Source: Sphingomonas sp. Leaf407 (GTDB lineage Bacteria; Pseudomonadota; Alphaproteobacteria; Sphingomonadales; Sphingomonadaceae). Taken from it: a stretch of 64,000 bases of DNA. The stretch is taken from NCBI RefSeq assembly GCF_001425385.1, contig NZ_LMQO01000001.1, positions 1,154,833 through 1,218,832 of the forward strand, read 5' to 3'. Position numbers and translations under genes: made by a program. Shown in pieces: positions 1-11,412 of this stretch; within the stretch, counting starts at the first letter, position 1; each line of letters starts with the position of its first letter. Under the pieces are notes generated by a model that did not search any database, was not told the origin of the DNA, and worked only from the letters and a program-made list of their open reading frames with translations.

Positions 1-1
1 C

Positions 2-199
2 ATCTCGAACGCGGTGGTCGAGGAAAAGGCGCAGGCGATCGAGGACAGTGGCGCGGCGCTGCTGCTGGCGGGCGATCTCGGCTGCCTGATGAACATGGCG
101 GGTAAGCTGCACCGGCGCGGCAGCGGGGTGCGCGCGTTCCACACCGTCGAGGTGCTGGCGGGCATGGGCGATGGCCCGGCGATCGGGGAAACGCGATGA
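2..199 (+). CDS. lutA: LutA, lactate-oxidation (Fe-S) subunit, C-terminal fragment
   Basis: Only the last 65 codons are in the window; the gene begins upstream of position 1. The peptide contains GDLGCLMNMAG, which resembles the last cysteine-rich CCG-type motif of the LutA/GlpC family, followed by the short C-terminal tail usual for LutA. In the family this subunit works with LutB and LutC to oxidise L-lactate to pyruvate in the cytoplasm. Its stop codon overlaps the lutB start (ATGA), which indicates translational coupling and supports the assignment. The GTG at 14 is internal to the reading frame and is not the true start. Confidence 0.85.
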   Translation: MSNAVVEEKAQAIEDSGAALLLAGDLGCLMNMAGKLHRRGSGVRAFHTVEVLAGMGDGPAIGETR

Positions 200-1590
200 G
201 CTTTGGACAACGGGTCGAGCTGGCGCTGGCCGATCCGATCCTGAAGATCGCGGTCGAACGCACCGCCGGCACCGCCGAGGCCAAGCGCGCGGCGGCGGTG
301 GCGGCGTTTCCGGCGTTCGAGGATGCCCGTGCGCGGGCGGCGGCGATCAAGGATCACACGATCGCCAATCTCGGCCATTATCTGGAACAGTTCGAGGCGA
401 ACGCGATTGCGGCGGGCGCGCAGGTCCATTGGGCGCAGACCGCCGACGAGGCCGCCAAGATCGTCGTCGATCTCTGCCGCAAGGCGGGGGCGAAATCGGT
501 CGCGCGGTCGAAATCGATGCTGGGAGAGGAGATCGGCCTGCCCCACGCGCTGGCCGAGGCGGGAATCGAGCGGATCGAAACCGATCTGGCCGAACATATC
601 ATCCAGTTGGCGGGCGAACGGCCGTCGCACATCGTCTGGCCGGCGATGCACAAGACCCGCGAACAGGTGTCCGAGCTGTTCCGCGCGAAGCACGCCGACC
701 CGCATGTCGAGGAAAGCATCGCCGCGATGGCGGAGAGCGCCCGGCGACATTTGCGCGTGGGGATGCTGGGCGCCGATGTCGGCATCTCGGGCGCCAATTT
801 CCTGATCGCCGATACGGGAAGCATCTGCACCGTCACCAACGAAGGCAATGCCGAACTGTCGATCGTGCCGCCGCGTGTCCATATCGTGACGGCGGGGATC
901 GAAAAGCTGGTGCCGTCGATGCCGCATGCGATCCATATGCTCAGGATGCTGGCGCGATCGGCGACCGGTGCGGCGCTGACGCAATATACCAGCTTCTACA
1001 CCGGGCCGAAACGTGGCGACGACCGCGACGGACCGGCGGAAATGCACATCGTGCTGGTCGACAACGGCCGCAGCGCGATGCGCGACGATGCGGCGCTGAA
1101 AGACATGCTGCGCTGCATACGTTGCGGGGCGTGCATGAACCACTGCGTCGTGTTCCGGCAGGTCGGCGGCCATGCCTATGGCGGCACCTATCCCGGGCCG
1201 ATGGGCGCGGTGCTGACCCCGGCGCTCGACGGGCTGTCGGCCAACCGCGATCTGGCGCACGCCTGCACGATGAACGGACGGTGTCAGGAGGTATGCCCGG
1301 TCAACATCCCCCTCCCCACCCTGTTGCGCGGCTGGCGCGAGAAGAGCTGGCGCGAGGGGCTGGAGCCGGTGACGATGCGGCAGGGGCTGGGCTGGTGGCG
1401 ACGGCTGGTGCTGCGGCCCAGGCTCTACCGGCTGGCGAGCGCGGCGGCGGTGCAGTCGATGCGGTTGCTGGCGAAGCGCGGCTGGATCGCCAGATTGCCG
1501 CTGGCCGGGGCATGGACCGCGCACCGCGACATGCCGGCACCGGAAGGCGGCACGTTCATGGCGCAATATGCCAGGGGCAAGCGGCGATGA
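196..1590 (+). CDS. lutB: LutB, iron-sulfur lactate utilisation protein
   Basis: The product has 464 residues, the normal LutB length. An N-terminal LUD-type region is followed by a ferredoxin-like segment with CIRCGACMNHC and, further on, CTMNGRCQEVCPVNIP, which are the two 4Fe-4S cysteine clusters typical of LutB. The C-terminal part is the usual basic tail. The protein is expected to pass electrons from L-lactate together with LutA and LutC. The start ATG overlaps the lutA stop, and the stop codon overlaps the lutC start (ATGA), so the three genes form one tightly coupled operon. Nothing looks truncated. Confidence 0.95.
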   Translation: MSFGQRVELALADPILKIAVERTAGTAEAKRAAAVAAFPAFEDARARAAAIKDHTIANLGHYLEQFEANAIAAGAQVHWAQTADEAAKIVVDLCRKAGAKSVARSKSMLGEEIGLPHALAEAGIERIETDLAEHIIQLAGERPSHIVWPAMHKTREQVSELFRAKHADPHVEESIAAMAESARRHLRVGMLGADVGISGANFLIADTGSICTVTNEGNAELSIVPPRVHIVTAGIEKLVPSMPHAIHMLRMLARSATGAALTQYTSFYTGPKRGDDRDGPAEMHIVLVDNGRSAMRDDAALKDMLRCIRCGACMNHCVVFRQVGGHAYGGTYPGPMGAVLTPALDGLSANRDLAHACTMNGRCQEVCPVNIPLPTLLRGWREKSWREGLEPVTMRQGLGWWRRLVLRPRLYRLASAAAVQSMRLLAKRGWIARLPLAGAWTAHRDMPAPEGGTFMAQYARGKRR

Positions 1591-2198
1591 GCGCGCGCGA
1601 CGCGATCCTCGACAAGCTGCGCCGCGCGGTGCCGGCGGACCTCGCCGAACAGGCGGCAGCGCTGGTGCGCGGCAACGAGCGGCCACCCGAACCGGCGGGC
1701 ACGCTCGCCGAACGATTCGCCGGCCGGCTGGCGGCACCGAGCGTGTCGGCGACGATCGAGCGGATCGGGGCGCTGGACGCGCTGCCGGCGGCGGTCGGGC
1801 GCTATCTGGGCGAGGCGGGCCTCGGGCCGGCGCTCTACCTGCCGCCCGATCCGGCGGTGCTCGGGCTCGACTGGTCGGGCTTCGCGATCACCGATACCGC
1901 GCTGCCCGATCAGCCGGCGGCGCTGGCGGTGGCGAAGGCGGGCGTTGCCGAAAGCGGGTCGCTGGTGTTCGAAACCGCGCCCGATGCACCGATGCTGCCC
2001 AACTTCCTGACGCTGCACCACATCGTCGTGCTGGCGGCCGACACGCTGGTCGACCGGCTGGAGGATATTCCCGCCGGTCTGGCCGGGCATCGCGCGCATT
2101 ACTGGGTGACGGGCGTGTCGGGGACAACCGATATTGAAGGGCAATATGTCCGCGGCGCGCATGGACCGCGGTTCCTGCATGTCGTGCTGGTCGGATAG
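1587..2198 (+). CDS. lutC: LutC, LUD-domain lactate utilisation protein
   Basis: The 203-residue protein begins at the ATG that overlaps the lutB stop. It is a single LUD domain: the GVAESGSLVFETAPDAP segment followed by LPNFLTLHHIVVL and the terminal GTTDIEGQYVRGAHGP block are the conserved parts of LutC/YkgG. It is the third component of the L-lactate oxidation complex. The reading frame is open far upstream through lutB because of the high GC content, but only the overlapping start makes sense. Confidence 0.93.
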   Translation: MSARDAILDKLRRAVPADLAEQAAALVRGNERPPEPAGTLAERFAGRLAAPSVSATIERIGALDALPAAVGRYLGEAGLGPALYLPPDPAVLGLDWSGFAITDTALPDQPAALAVAKAGVAESGSLVFETAPDAPMLPNFLTLHHIVVLAADTLVDRLEDIPAGLAGHRAHYWVTGVSGTTDIEGQYVRGAHGPRFLHVVLVG

Positions 2199-2380
2199 TC
2201 GATGGCAGGAGTGCGGCCCAGCAACGCCGGATAGCATTACGATCGGCTGAAAACCGCCAATATCGTTGCACCGCCGCATATTTTGTTCTGCGGTCGGAAC
2301 GAGCGTCATCACGCATACGTATTGCGCGTGACAAGCGTTTCGCAATCGATACTGTCGTCTTGTCCGATTCAGGAGCCCGC
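2199..2380 (+). promoter_or_regulatory. Upstream region of the glycogen operon with an operator-like site
   Basis: This 182-base gap separates lutC from glgP and is more AT-rich than its surroundings. At 2314-2323 it contains CATACGTATT, built on the 8-base palindrome ATACGTAT (2315-2322). The core is flanked by GTCA at 2305-2308 and TGAC at 2329-2332, placed symmetrically about the same centre. The same ten bases recur at 22969-22978 between the maltodextrin receptor and its LacI-type regulator. By inference it is a binding site for that regulator, or for a paralogue. Confidence 0.5.
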
Positions 2381-4810
2381 GTGACCCAGCCTGCCCTTGC
2401 CGCCGTCGCTTCGCCCACGCCACCGCTCGCCGATGCCATTCTCGACACGCTGATCCACCGGATCGGCAAGGACGCGCAGGCCGCGCTGCCACACGACTGG
2501 CTGGCAGCCACGATCCTGACCGTCCGCAACGACGTGATCGAACGCTGGATGACGTCGAGCAAGCAGGCGCATGCCGATGGCGCGAAGCGGGTCTATTATC
2601 TCAGCCTCGAATTCCTGATCGGGCGGCTGCTGCGCGACGCGATCGCCAATCTGTCGCGCAGCGACGAGGTGCGCGCGGCGCTGGCCTCGCTCGGCGTCGA
2701 CCTGTCGACGCTGGAGGACGAGGAACCCGATGCCGCACTCGGCAACGGTGGCCTCGGCCGGTTGGCGGCGTGCTTCATGGAAAGCCTCGCGACGCTCGAT
2801 CTGCCCGCCTATGGCTATGGCATCCGCTATGTGAATGGCATGTTCCGCCAGCGGATCGACAATGGCTGGCAGGTGGAGCTGCCCGAAACGTGGTTGCGCC
2901 ACGGCAATCCGTGGGAGTTCGAGCGGCGCGAGAGCGCCTATCCGGTCGGCTTCGGCGGCGAGGTGACGGGCGACGAGAATGGCGCGGTCCACTGGCACCC
3001 GGCCGAGATGGTCGAGGCGATGGCGGTCGACACGCCGGTGATCGGCTGGCGCGGGGCCCGGGTGAACACGCTGCGGCTGTGGACCGCGCGCGCCTATGAC
3101 CCGATCCGGCTCGACCGGTTCAACGCCGGCGACCATGAAGGCGCGCTGGCCGGACAGGTGCGTGCCGAAACGCTGGTCCGCGTCCTCTATCCGGCCGATG
3201 CGACCCCGGCCGGACAGGAGCTGCGGCTGCGGCAGGAGTATTTCTTCTCCTCCGCCTCGATCCAGGACATTGTGCGCCGCCACGTCCAGTATTCCGGCGA
3301 CATCCGCACGCTGGCGGACAAGGCGGCGATCCAGTTGAACGACACGCATCCGGCGGTGTCGGTCGCCGAGCTGATGCGGCTGCTGATCGACGAACACGCG
3401 CTCGATCTGGACGAGGCATGGACGATCACCAAGGCGACGTTCGGCTATACCAACCACACGCTGCTGCCCGAGGCGCTGGAAAGCTGGCCCCTCCCTCTCT
3501 TCGAGCGGCTGCTGCCCCGGCACATGCAGATCGTCTATGCGATCAACGCGAAAGTGCTGCGCGAGGCACGCGCCAAGGGGATCGACGACGGCGCGATCTC
3601 GTCGATCAGCCTGATCGACGAGGGCGGCGAGCGGCGGGTGCGGATGGCGAACCTAGCGTTCGTCGGCAGCCACAGCGTCAATGGCGTCGCGGCGCTGCAT
3701 ACCGACCTGATGAAGCAGACGGTCTTCGCCGATCTCCACCGGCTCTATCCCACCCGGATCAACAACAAGACCAACGGCATCACGCCCCGGCGTTGGCTGT
3801 TCGAGAGCAACCCGGCGCTCACCGCCTTGATTCGCGAGGCGATCGGCGACGGCTTCCTCGACGACGCGGCGAAACTGGCCGACCTGCGCCCCTTCGCCGA
3901 CGACACCGCGTTCCGTGAGAAGTTCGAGAGCGTGAAGCGCGCGAACAAGGCGCGGCTGGCGCAGCACCTGCGCGAGACGATGGGCGTCCGGCTCGATCCG
4001 CAGGCGATGTTCGACGTGCAGGTGAAGCGCATCCACGAATACAAGCGCCAGTTGCTGAACATCCTCGAGACGGTGGCGCTGTACGACCAGATCCGCAGCC
4101 ATCCCGAACGCGACTGGACCCCGCGCGTGAAGCTGTTCGCCGGCAAGGCGGCGCCGAGCTATCACAACGCCAAGCAGATCATCAAACTGGCGGGCGACGT
4201 CGCGCGGCGGGTGAACGCCGATCCGGCGGTCGGCAATCTGCTGCGCGTCGCGTTCATCCCCAACTACAATGTGTCGCTGGCGGAGAAGATCATGCCGGCG
4301 GCCGACCTGTCCGAACAGATCAGCACGGCGGGGATGGAGGCATCGGGCACCGGCAACATGAAGCTGGCGCTGAACGGCGCGCTGACCATCGGCACCCTGG
4401 ACGGGGCGAACGTCGAAATCCGCGACCATGTCGGCGCAGAGGACATCATCATCTTCGGCATGACCGCCGACGAGGTCGCGGCGAAGCGCGCCGCCGGATA
4501 CGACCCGCGCGAGGCGATCGCCGCGTCGCCCGAACTGGCGCAGGCGCTGGCGGCGATCAAGGGCGGGGTGTTCAGCCATGACGATCCGACCCGCTATGTC
4601 GGGCTGATCGAGGGGATCGAGAACAGCGACTGGTTCCTGTGTGCCGCCGACTTCGACAGCTATGCCGCCGCGCAGCGCGACGTTGACCGGCGCTGGCAGG
4701 ACCGTGCCGGGTGGAATGCCAGCGCGATCCGCAACGTGGCCGGCGTCGGCTGGTTCTCGTCCGACCGCACGATCGGCGAATATGCCCGCGACATCTGGGG
4801 CGTGATGTGA
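2381..4810 (+). CDS. glgP: Glycogen/maltodextrin phosphorylase
   Basis: The 809-residue protein releases glucose 1-phosphate from alpha-1,4-glucan ends with pyridoxal phosphate. The family signature is clear: EASGTGNMKLALNGALTIGT holds the lysine that binds PLP, and DALGNGGLGRLAACF, DTHPAVSVAELMRLL and VKRIHEYKRQLLNIL are standard phosphorylase blocks. I chose GTG at 2381 because AGGAG lies five bases upstream (2371-2375); the frame is open to a TTG at 2360 that has no ribosome binding site. It is the first gene of the glg operon, and its last bases overlap the glgB start. Confidence 0.95.
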   Translation: MTQPALAAVASPTPPLADAILDTLIHRIGKDAQAALPHDWLAATILTVRNDVIERWMTSSKQAHADGAKRVYYLSLEFLIGRLLRDAIANLSRSDEVRAALASLGVDLSTLEDEEPDAALGNGGLGRLAACFMESLATLDLPAYGYGIRYVNGMFRQRIDNGWQVELPETWLRHGNPWEFERRESAYPVGFGGEVTGDENGAVHWHPAEMVEAMAVDTPVIGWRGARVNTLRLWTARAYDPIRLDRFNAGDHEGALAGQVRAETLVRVLYPADATPAGQELRLRQEYFFSSASIQDIVRRHVQYSGDIRTLADKAAIQLNDTHPAVSVAELMRLLIDEHALDLDEAWTITKATFGYTNHTLLPEALESWPLPLFERLLPRHMQIVYAINAKVLREARAKGIDDGAISSISLIDEGGERRVRMANLAFVGSHSVNGVAALHTDLMKQTVFADLHRLYPTRINNKTNGITPRRWLFESNPALTALIREAIGDGFLDDAAKLADLRPFADDTAFREKFESVKRANKARLAQHLRETMGVRLDPQAMFDVQVKRIHEYKRQLLNILETVALYDQIRSHPERDWTPRVKLFAGKAAPSYHNAKQIIKLAGDVARRVNADPAVGNLLRVAFIPNYNVSLAEKIMPAADLSEQISTAGMEASGTGNMKLALNGALTIGTLDGANVEIRDHVGAEDIIIFGMTADEVAAKRAAGYDPREAIAASPELAQALAAIKGGVFSHDDPTRYVGLIEGIENSDWFLCAADFDSYAAAQRDVDRRWQDRAGWNASAIRNVAGVGWFSSDRTIGEYARDIWGVM

Positions 4811-6957
4811 CGCCTCCGGCGGACGCGATCGCCGCGCTCCTTGAAGGCAGGCAAGCCGATCCGTTCGCCCTGTTGGGGCCGCATGCCGGCCCCGCCGGCA
4901 CCTTCGTGCGCGCATGGCTGCCCGGTGCGCAGAAGGTGCTGGCGCACGACCTTTCGGGCACGGTGCTCGGCGAGTTGAAGCCGGTCGGCGACGGCATCGT
5001 CGAGGGGATCGTCACCGGCCCGCCCCGGCCTTTGTGGTATTACGCGCGCGGCGGCGGCGGCGAATGGTGGGTGAAGGACCCGTACAGCTTCGGCCCCGTC
5101 CTTGGCCCCACCGACGATTTCCTGATCGCCGAGGGGACGCACCTGCGCCTCCACGACAAGCTCGGCGCGCATCCGATCCGCCACGAAGGCGCCGATGGCA
5201 TGCACTTCGCCGTCTGGGCTCCCAATGCGCAGGTGGTGAGCGTCGTCGGCGACTGGAACGGGTGGGACGCGAAGCGCCACCCGATGCGCCGGCGCGGCGA
5301 CGTGGGGGTATGGGAAATCTTCCTGCCCGACGTCGGACCGGGGCAGGCGTATAAATTCGCCATCCGCGGGCCGGACGGGCAATTGCTGCCGCTGAAGGCT
5401 GATCCGTTCGCCTTCGCCAGCGAGTTGCGCCCCGCCACCGCGTCGCGCACCGCCGCGCCGATCGATCACGACTGGCACGATGCGGCGCACCGCGCGCATT
5501 GGGCGTCGATCGATCCGCGCCGGGTGCCGATCTCGATATACGAGGTCCATGCCGGAAGCTGGCAGCGCGAGGACGATGGCGGCTTCCTGCATTGGGACCG
5601 GATGGCCGACCGGCTGATCCCCTATGTCGTCGAAATGGGCTTCACCCATATCGAATTTCTGCCGATCAGCGAGCATCCCTATGATCCGTCATGGGGCTAT
5701 CAGACGACCGGTCTCTACGCCCCCTCCGCCCGCTTCGGCGATCCGGCGGGGTTCGCGCGCTTCGTCGACGGCGCACACAAGGCGGGGATCGGCGTGCTGC
5801 TCGACTGGGTGCCGGCACATTTCCCGGTCGACGCGCATGGCCTCGCGCAGTTCGACGGGACCGCACTCTACGAGCATGAGGACCCCCGGCTGGGCTTCCA
5901 CCCCGACTGGCAGACCGCGATCTATAATTTCGGGCGGCGCGAAGTGTCGCAGTTTCTCGTCAACAACGCGTTGTTTTGGGCCGAACATTATCATGTCGAT
6001 GGCCTGCGCGTCGATGCGGTCGCCTCGATGCTCTACCGCGACTATTCGCGCGAGCCGGGCGAATGGATTCCCAACGCCGATGGCGGGCGCGAGAATTGGG
6101 AAGCGGTCGATTTCCTGCGCGCCACCAACCGCGCGATCTACCGCGAGCATCCCGGCGTGTTCACCGTCGCCGAGGAATCGACGTCGTGGCCCGGCGTCAG
6201 CCGCCCGGCGCATGAAGGGGGGCTGGGCTTCGGGTTCAAATGGAACATGGGCTTCATGCACGACACGCTGTCGTACATGGCGCGCGAACCGGTCCACCGG
6301 CAGCACCACCATGACGACATCACCTTCTGCCTGACCTATGCCTTTGCCGAGAATTTCGTCCTGCCGCTCAGCCATGACGAAGTCGTCCATGGCAAGGGAT
6401 CGCTGCTGACGAAGATGGCGGGCGACGAATGGCAGAAATTCGCCAATCTGCGCGCCTATTATGCGTTGATGTGGGGCTATCCCGGCAAGAAGCTGCTGTT
6501 CATGGGGCAGGAGTTCGCTCAGGCGCGCGAATGGTCGGAGGAACGCGCGCTCGACTGGGAACTCGTCGAAGCGCCGGCCCATGCCGGCGTGTCGTTGCTG
6601 GTGCGCGATCTCAACCATCGCTACCGCGACACCCCCGCGCTGCATGCGCGCGATTGCGAGGGCGACGGGTTCCACTGGGCGGTGGTCGACGATGCCGCGC
6701 AATCGGTGTTCGCGTGGGAGCGGCGTGCCCCGGGCGAGCCGCCGGTGCTGGTCGTCGCCAACATGACGCCGGTGCCGCGTCACGGCTACCGCGTGCCGGT
6801 GTCGGAAAACGGGCGCTGGCGCGAAATCCTGAACAGCGATGCATCCGCCTATGGCGGGAGCGGACTGGGCAATCTGGGCGTTGTCGAGGGCAAGGACGGG
6901 GGCGTCGTGCTGACGCTGCCGCCGCTCGCGACGATGTGGTTTCAATTAGAACGATAA
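4807..6957 (+). CDS. glgB: 1,4-alpha-glucan branching enzyme
   Basis: The 716-residue GH13 enzyme introduces alpha-1,6 branches into glycogen. An N-terminal carbohydrate-binding/early-set region (through [21 protein letters not shown]) is followed by the barrel, with [13 protein letters not shown] carrying the nucleophile, VAEEST the acid/base and [10 protein letters not shown] the third catalytic region. The start is the GTG at 4807, whose bases overlap the glgP stop (GTGA); the longer open frame upstream lies inside glgP. Thirteen bases separate it from glgC, and a GGGGAGG ribosome binding site for glgC sits in that gap. Confidence 0.95.
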   Translation: MTPPADAIAALLEGRQADPFALLGPHAGPAGTFVRAWLPGAQKVLAHDLSGTVLGELKPVGDGIVEGIVTGPPRPLWYYARGGGGEWWVKDPYSFGPVLGPTDDFLIAEGTHLRLHDKLGAHPIRHEGADGMHFAVWAPNAQVVSVVGDWNGWDAKRHPMRRRGDVGVWEIFLPDVGPGQAYKFAIRGPDGQLLPLKADPFAFASELRPATASRTAAPIDHDWHDAAHRAHWASIDPRRVPISIYEVHAGSWQREDDGGFLHWDRMADRLIPYVVEMGFTHIEFLPISEHPYDPSWGYQTTGLYAPSARFGDPAGFARFVDGAHKAGIGVLLDWVPAHFPVDAHGLAQFDGTALYEHEDPRLGFHPDWQTAIYNFGRREVSQFLVNNALFWAEHYHVDGLRVDAVASMLYRDYSREPGEWIPNADGGRENWEAVDFLRATNRAIYREHPGVFTVAEESTSWPGVSRPAHEGGLGFGFKWNMGFMHDTLSYMAREPVHRQHHHDDITFCLTYAFAENFVLPLSHDEVVHGKGSLLTKMAGDEWQKFANLRAYYALMWGYPGKKLLFMGQEFAQAREWSEERALDWELVEAPAHAGVSLLVRDLNHRYRDTPALHARDCEGDGFHWAVVDDAAQSVFAWERRAPGEPPVLVVANMTPVPRHGYRVPVSENGRWREILNSDASAYGGSGLGNLGVVEGKDGGVVLTLPPLATMWFQLER

Positions 6958-6970
6958 ACGGGGAGGATGT

Positions 6971-8224
6971 ATGGAGCGTAGGGGGCAACCATTGGCACGC
7001 GATGCCATGGCCTATGTGCTGGCCGGCGGACGCGGCAGCCGCTTGTTCGAGATGACCGATACGCGCGCGAAGCCGGCGGTCTATTTCGGCGGCAAGAGCC
7101 GGATCATCGATTTCGCGCTGTCGAACGCGATCAATTCGGGCATCCGCCGCATCGGCGTGGCGACACAGTACAAGGCGCACAGCCTGATCCGCCACCTGCA
7201 ACGCGGCTGGAACTTCCTGCGTCCCGAACGCAACGAAAGCTTCGACATCCTGCCCGCCAGCCAGCGGATCAGCGAGTTCCAGTGGTATGAGGGCACCGCC
7301 GACGCCGTCTATCAGAACATCGACATCATCCAGAGCTATCGCCCCGAATATATGGTGATCCTCGCGGGCGATCACATCTACAAGATGGATTACGAGCTGA
7401 TGCTCCAGCAGCACTGCGATACGGGGGCCGACGTCACGGTCGCCTGTATGGAAGTGCCGCGGATGGAGGCGTCCGGCTTCGGCGTGATGCACGTCGACGG
7501 CACCGACCGGATCATCGATTTCGTCGAGAAGCCCGCCGATCCGCCGGCGATGCCCGACAATCCCGACATGGCGCTCGCCAGCCTCGGCATCTATGTGTTC
7601 CGCACCGAATTGCTGTTCGAACAGTTGCGCCGCGATGCCGATGAGGAAGGATCGTCGCGCGATTTCGGCAAGGACCTGATCCCGTGGCTGGTCCGCCATG
7701 GCCATGCGCAGGCGCATCGCTTCTCCGCCTCCTGCGTCCGCTCGGCCGACGAGCCGGGGTCCTACTGGCGCGACGTGGGGACGGTCGATGCCTATTGGGA
7801 AGCCAACATCGACCTGACCGACGTGGTGCCGCAGCTCGACCTGTACGACCGGAGCTGGCCGTTGTGGACCTATTCGGAAATCACCCCGCCCGCCAAGTTC
7901 GTCCATGACCTCGACGGGCGGCGCGGCAGCGCGGTGTCTAGCCTGATCGCGGGCGACTGCATCGTGTCGGGTGCCAGCGTGCATCGCAGCCTGCTCAGCA
8001 CCGGGGTACGCGCGCACAGCTTCGCCAGTATCGACGAATCGGTGGTGCTGCCGATGACGCGGATCGGGCGTGGCGCGCGGCTCACCAAATGCGTGGTCGA
8101 CGCCGGGGTGACGATCCCCGACGGACTGGTGATCGGCGAGGATCCGGTGATGGACGCCCATCGTTTCCGCCGGACCGAACGCGGGGTGTGCCTTATCACC
8201 CAGCCGATGATCGACCGGCTGTAG
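6971..8224 (+). CDS. glgC: Glucose-1-phosphate adenylyltransferase (ADP-glucose pyrophosphorylase)
   Basis: The 417-residue enzyme makes ADP-glucose, the committed step of bacterial glycogen synthesis. The nucleotide-binding motif [20 protein letters not shown] is at the N terminus, the [20 protein letters not shown] block follows, and [17 protein letters not shown] is the typical GlgC active-site region. The C terminus contains the beta-helix seen in the family. The gene lies between glgB and glgA in the operon, with GGGGAGG about five bases before its ATG. Family members are usually under allosteric control by glycolytic intermediates. Confidence 0.96.
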   Translation: MERRGQPLARDAMAYVLAGGRGSRLFEMTDTRAKPAVYFGGKSRIIDFALSNAINSGIRRIGVATQYKAHSLIRHLQRGWNFLRPERNESFDILPASQRISEFQWYEGTADAVYQNIDIIQSYRPEYMVILAGDHIYKMDYELMLQQHCDTGADVTVACMEVPRMEASGFGVMHVDGTDRIIDFVEKPADPPAMPDNPDMALASLGIYVFRTELLFEQLRRDADEEGSSRDFGKDLIPWLVRHGHAQAHRFSASCVRSADEPGSYWRDVGTVDAYWEANIDLTDVVPQLDLYDRSWPLWTYSEITPPAKFVHDLDGRRGSAVSSLIAGDCIVSGASVHRSLLSTGVRAHSFASIDESVVLPMTRIGRGARLTKCVVDAGVTIPDGLVIGEDPVMDAHRFRRTERGVCLITQPMIDRL

Positions 8225-8232
8225 GGCGGTCG

Positions 8233-9645
8233 ATGCGCGTTCTGTCGGTTGCGTCCGAAGCCTATCCGCTGGTCAAGACCGGCGGCCTTGCCGATGTCGT
8301 CGGCGCCCTGCCCGCCGCGCTTGCCCCGCACGGGATCGAGACGGTAACGTTGCTGCCTGGCTATCCGGCGGTACTGAAGGCCGCATCGCGCAAGGTGGTG
8401 CGGACATGGGATGATCTGCTGGGCGAGCCGGCGCGGCTGCTGGGTGGCACGATCGACGGGCATCCGTTGCTGGTGCTCGACGCGCCGACGCTGTTCGCAC
8501 GGGACGGCGGCCCCTATGCCGATGCGACCGGACGCGACTGGGCGGACAATTGGCGGCGGTTCGCGGCCCTGTCGCGCGCGGCGGCGGACATCGCCACCGG
8601 TTTCGATCTGGTCCATGCGCATGACTGGCAGGCGGCGCTGACCCCGGCCTATCTCCGCTATGCCGACAGCGCGGTGCCGAGCGTCGTCACCATCCACAAT
8701 ATCGCATTCCAGGGTCGCTATGACGCGGCGGTCTTCGCTGACCTTGGCCTGCCCGACGCGGCGTTCGCGCTCGACGGCGTCGAATATTATGGCGGGGTCG
8801 GGCTGCTGAAGGCGGGGCTGGCCTCCGCCTCGGCGATCACCACCGTGTCGCCCAGCTATGCCGAGGAAATCCGCAGGCCCGCGTTCGGCATGGGGCTGGA
8901 AGGACTGATCGAGGTCCGCCGCGACCGGGTGAGCGGCATCGTCAACGGCATCGACCCGGCGGTGTGGTCGCCACACGCCGACACGGCGCTGCCTGCGCCC
9001 TATTCCGTCCGTACCCTCGCCCGCCGTCGCACCAACAAGCGTGCGCTTGAGGCGGCGTTCGATCTGGCGCGGGGCGATGGCCCGATCTTCGTCGTGGTCA
9101 GCCGGCTGACATGGCAGAAGGGCATGGACGTACTCGCCGACACGCTCGACACGCTGGTGGCCTTGGGCGGGCGGCTGGCGCTGCTCGGATCGGGCGACGC
9201 CGCGCTCGAAGCCGCGTTTCTCGATGCAGCGCGGCGGCATCCCGGCGCGATCGGCGTGCGGATCGGCTATGACGAGGCATTGTCGCATCTGTTGCAGGGC
9301 GGTGGCGACGCGATCCTGATCCCGTCGCGGTTCGAGCCGTGCGGGCTGACGCAGCTCTACGGCCTCGCCTATGGCTGCGTGCCGGTGGTGGCGCGGACCG
9401 GTGGCCTCGCCGATACGGTGATCGACGCCAACGAGGCGGCGGTCGCGGCGGGTGTCGCCACCGGCGTGCAGTTCGGTGACGTCAGTGTCGATGGCTTGGT
9501 CCACGCGCTGCGCCGGACGATCGACCTGTATCGCCAGCCATCACTATGGGGCGCGATCCAGCGGCAGGGGATGCGCGCCGACTTTAGCTGGACGCGCAGC
9601 GGCGCGCGCTATGCCGCACTCTATCGCAGCCTGATCGCGGCGTGA
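8233..9645 (+). CDS. glgA: Glycogen synthase (ADP-glucose type, GT5)
   Basis: The 470-residue protein extends alpha-1,4-glucan chains from ADP-glucose. The N terminus reads [20 protein letters not shown], where the KTGGL motif binds ADP-glucose; [16 protein letters not shown] and [18 protein letters not shown] are the other diagnostic GT5 blocks. The start at 8233 lies eight bases after the glgC stop; the open frame further upstream is inside glgC. The gene ends with a GTGA overlap with glgX. Its length is normal. Confidence 0.96.
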   Translation: MRVLSVASEAYPLVKTGGLADVVGALPAALAPHGIETVTLLPGYPAVLKAASRKVVRTWDDLLGEPARLLGGTIDGHPLLVLDAPTLFARDGGPYADATGRDWADNWRRFAALSRAAADIATGFDLVHAHDWQAALTPAYLRYADSAVPSVVTIHNIAFQGRYDAAVFADLGLPDAAFALDGVEYYGGVGLLKAGLASASAITTVSPSYAEEIRRPAFGMGLEGLIEVRRDRVSGIVNGIDPAVWSPHADTALPAPYSVRTLARRRTNKRALEAAFDLARGDGPIFVVVSRLTWQKGMDVLADTLDTLVALGGRLALLGSGDAALEAAFLDAARRHPGAIGVRIGYDEALSHLLQGGGDAILIPSRFEPCGLTQLYGLAYGCVPVVARTGGLADTVIDANEAAVAAGVATGVQFGDVSVDGLVHALRRTIDLYRQPSLWGAIQRQGMRADFSWTRSGARYAALYRSLIAA

Positions 9646-11411
9646 TCCCCGGCGCAAGTCCGATGCCCGGCGGCACCGCCTTCGCGGTGCGCGCGCGGCG
9701 GGCCGATGCGGTGTGGCTGTGCCTGTTCGACGGCGACAACGAACGCCGCGTCGCGATGACACGCGACGGCGACTGGTTCGTGGCCGAGGTGCCGGGCGTC
9801 GGGCCGGGGCAGCGCTATGGCTATCGCGCCGAGGGCAAATGGGCACCCGATCGCGGACTATGGCATGATCCGGCCAAGCTGCTGGTCGATCCCTATGCGG
9901 TCGAACTCGATCGCCGGTTCCGGTGGGATGCGGCGCTTGCCGGTTTTGGCGCGGAGACGGGGCATCTGGTGCCGCGTGCGATCGTGCCATCCCCCCTGCC
10001 CGCCGCGATTCCCGATCCGGTGCCGATCGATCCGGCGGGGCTGATCTACGAAGTCAACGTGCGCGGCTTCACGATGCTGCACCCCGACATTCCCGAACCG
10101 CAGCGCGGGACGATCGCCGCGCTCGCCCATCCGGCGATCGTCGCGCATCTGCGGCGGATCGGCGTCACCGCGATCGAGCTGATGCCGATCGTCGCGTGGA
10201 TCGACGAGCGGCATCTCGCCCCGCTCGGGCTGAGCAATGCGTGGGGCTACAACCCGGTCGTGCCGATGGCGATCGATCCGGGGCTGGCCCCCGGCGGCAT
10301 CGCCGAACTGCGCGACACCATCACCGCGCTGCACGACGCGGGGATCGCGGTAATCCTCGACCTCGTGTTCAATCACACTGGCGAGAGCGACGCGGAGGGA
10401 CCGGTCCTGTCGCTGCGCGGGCTGGATGATCGCAGCTATGCCCATGCGCCGGATGGCAGCCTCATCAACGATACCGGCACCGGCAACACGCTCGACGCGG
10501 GCGACGTGGGGGTGCGCGATCTGATCGTCGCGTCGCTGTGGCACTTCGCGTGCGCCGGCGTCGACGGGTTCCGCTTCGATCTGGCGCCGGTGCTCGCGCG
10601 CTCGCCGGGGTTCGATGCGCAGGCACCGATCTTCGCCGCGATCGCCGCCGATCCGTTATTGGCCACGCGGCAGATGATTGCCGAGCCATGGGACATCGGC
10701 CCGGGCGGCTATCAGCTCGGCAATTTCCCGTCGGACTGGCTGGAATGGAACGATCGCTACCGCGACGACGTGCGCCGCTTCTGGCGTGACGATGGCGGCG
10801 CGGGGGCATTGGCGACGCGGCTGATGGGTTCGAGCGACATATTCGGATCGCCGACCCGCAGCGTCAATTTCCTGGCGGCGCATGACGGGTTCACGCTCGC
10901 CGACCTCGTGTCGCATGTCGATCGGCACAACCATGCCAATGGCGAGGACAATCGCGACGGACACGGCGAAAACCTGTCGTGGAACCATGGCGTCGAGGGG
11001 CCGAGCGACGAACCTTCAGTGCGGGCGGCACGCGACGCCGATCTGCGCGCGCTGCTGGCGACGTTGTTCGCGACGCGCGGGCATATCCAGTTGACCGCCG
11101 GCGACGAGTTCGGCCGGACGCAGCGCGGCAACAACAACGGCTATGCGCAGGACAATGCGATTTCCTGGGTCGACTGGGCCGGACGCGACACGGCGCTGGA
11201 GGCGTTCGTGGCGGACTGCGCGGCATGGCGACGGGCACGGCCGGCAGTGGTCGACCGCACGGTGCCCGATGTTGCGGAATGGCGGACGCTCGATGGGCGG
11301 GCGATGACGGCAGAAGCTTGGGAAGCTTATGACTGTCCCGGTTTCGAGCTGCATCTGGACGGGGCGGTGGTTCGGGTCGATCGTTCGGCGCGGCGGGTCA
11401 TGCTCGAGTAG
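9642..11411 (+). CDS. glgX: Glycogen debranching enzyme GlgX (GH13 isoamylase type)
   Basis: The 589-residue GH13 enzyme hydrolyses alpha-1,6 branches of phosphorylase-trimmed glycogen. Visible motifs are [16 protein letters not shown] (nucleophile region), [18 protein letters not shown] (acid/base) and [17 protein letters not shown] (third region). [21 protein letters not shown] block is also typical of GlgX. It is shorter than the roughly 650-residue enterobacterial enzyme, mostly at the ends, but all catalytic parts are present. The GTG start overlaps the glgA stop; an ATG at 9663 is a possible alternative. It is the last gene of the operon. Confidence 0.93.
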   Translation: MIPGASPMPGGTAFAVRARRADAVWLCLFDGDNERRVAMTRDGDWFVAEVPGVGPGQRYGYRAEGKWAPDRGLWHDPAKLLVDPYAVELDRRFRWDAALAGFGAETGHLVPRAIVPSPLPAAIPDPVPIDPAGLIYEVNVRGFTMLHPDIPEPQRGTIAALAHPAIVAHLRRIGVTAIELMPIVAWIDERHLAPLGLSNAWGYNPVVPMAIDPGLAPGGIAELRDTITALHDAGIAVILDLVFNHTGESDAEGPVLSLRGLDDRSYAHAPDGSLINDTGTGNTLDAGDVGVRDLIVASLWHFACAGVDGFRFDLAPVLARSPGFDAQAPIFAAIAADPLLATRQMIAEPWDIGPGGYQLGNFPSDWLEWNDRYRDDVRRFWRDDGGAGALATRLMGSSDIFGSPTRSVNFLAAHDGFTLADLVSHVDRHNHANGEDNRDGHGENLSWNHGVEGPSDEPSVRAARDADLRALLATLFATRGHIQLTAGDEFGRTQRGNNNGYAQDNAISWVDWAGRDTALEAFVADCAAWRRARPAVVDRTVPDVAEWRTLDGRAMTAEAWEAYDCPGFELHLDGAVVRVDRSARRVMLE

Positions 11412-11412
11412 A

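Noticed and set aside
171..2198. Single open frame of 675 codons across lutB and lutC
   Set aside because: Only the last 203 codons make a known protein (LutC); the earlier part is out of frame with lutB and has no family features.
9642..11411. Suspicion that glgX is truncated because it is short
   Set aside because: All GH13 catalytic blocks and the C-terminal region are present, the start overlaps glgA as expected, and no frameshift is visible.
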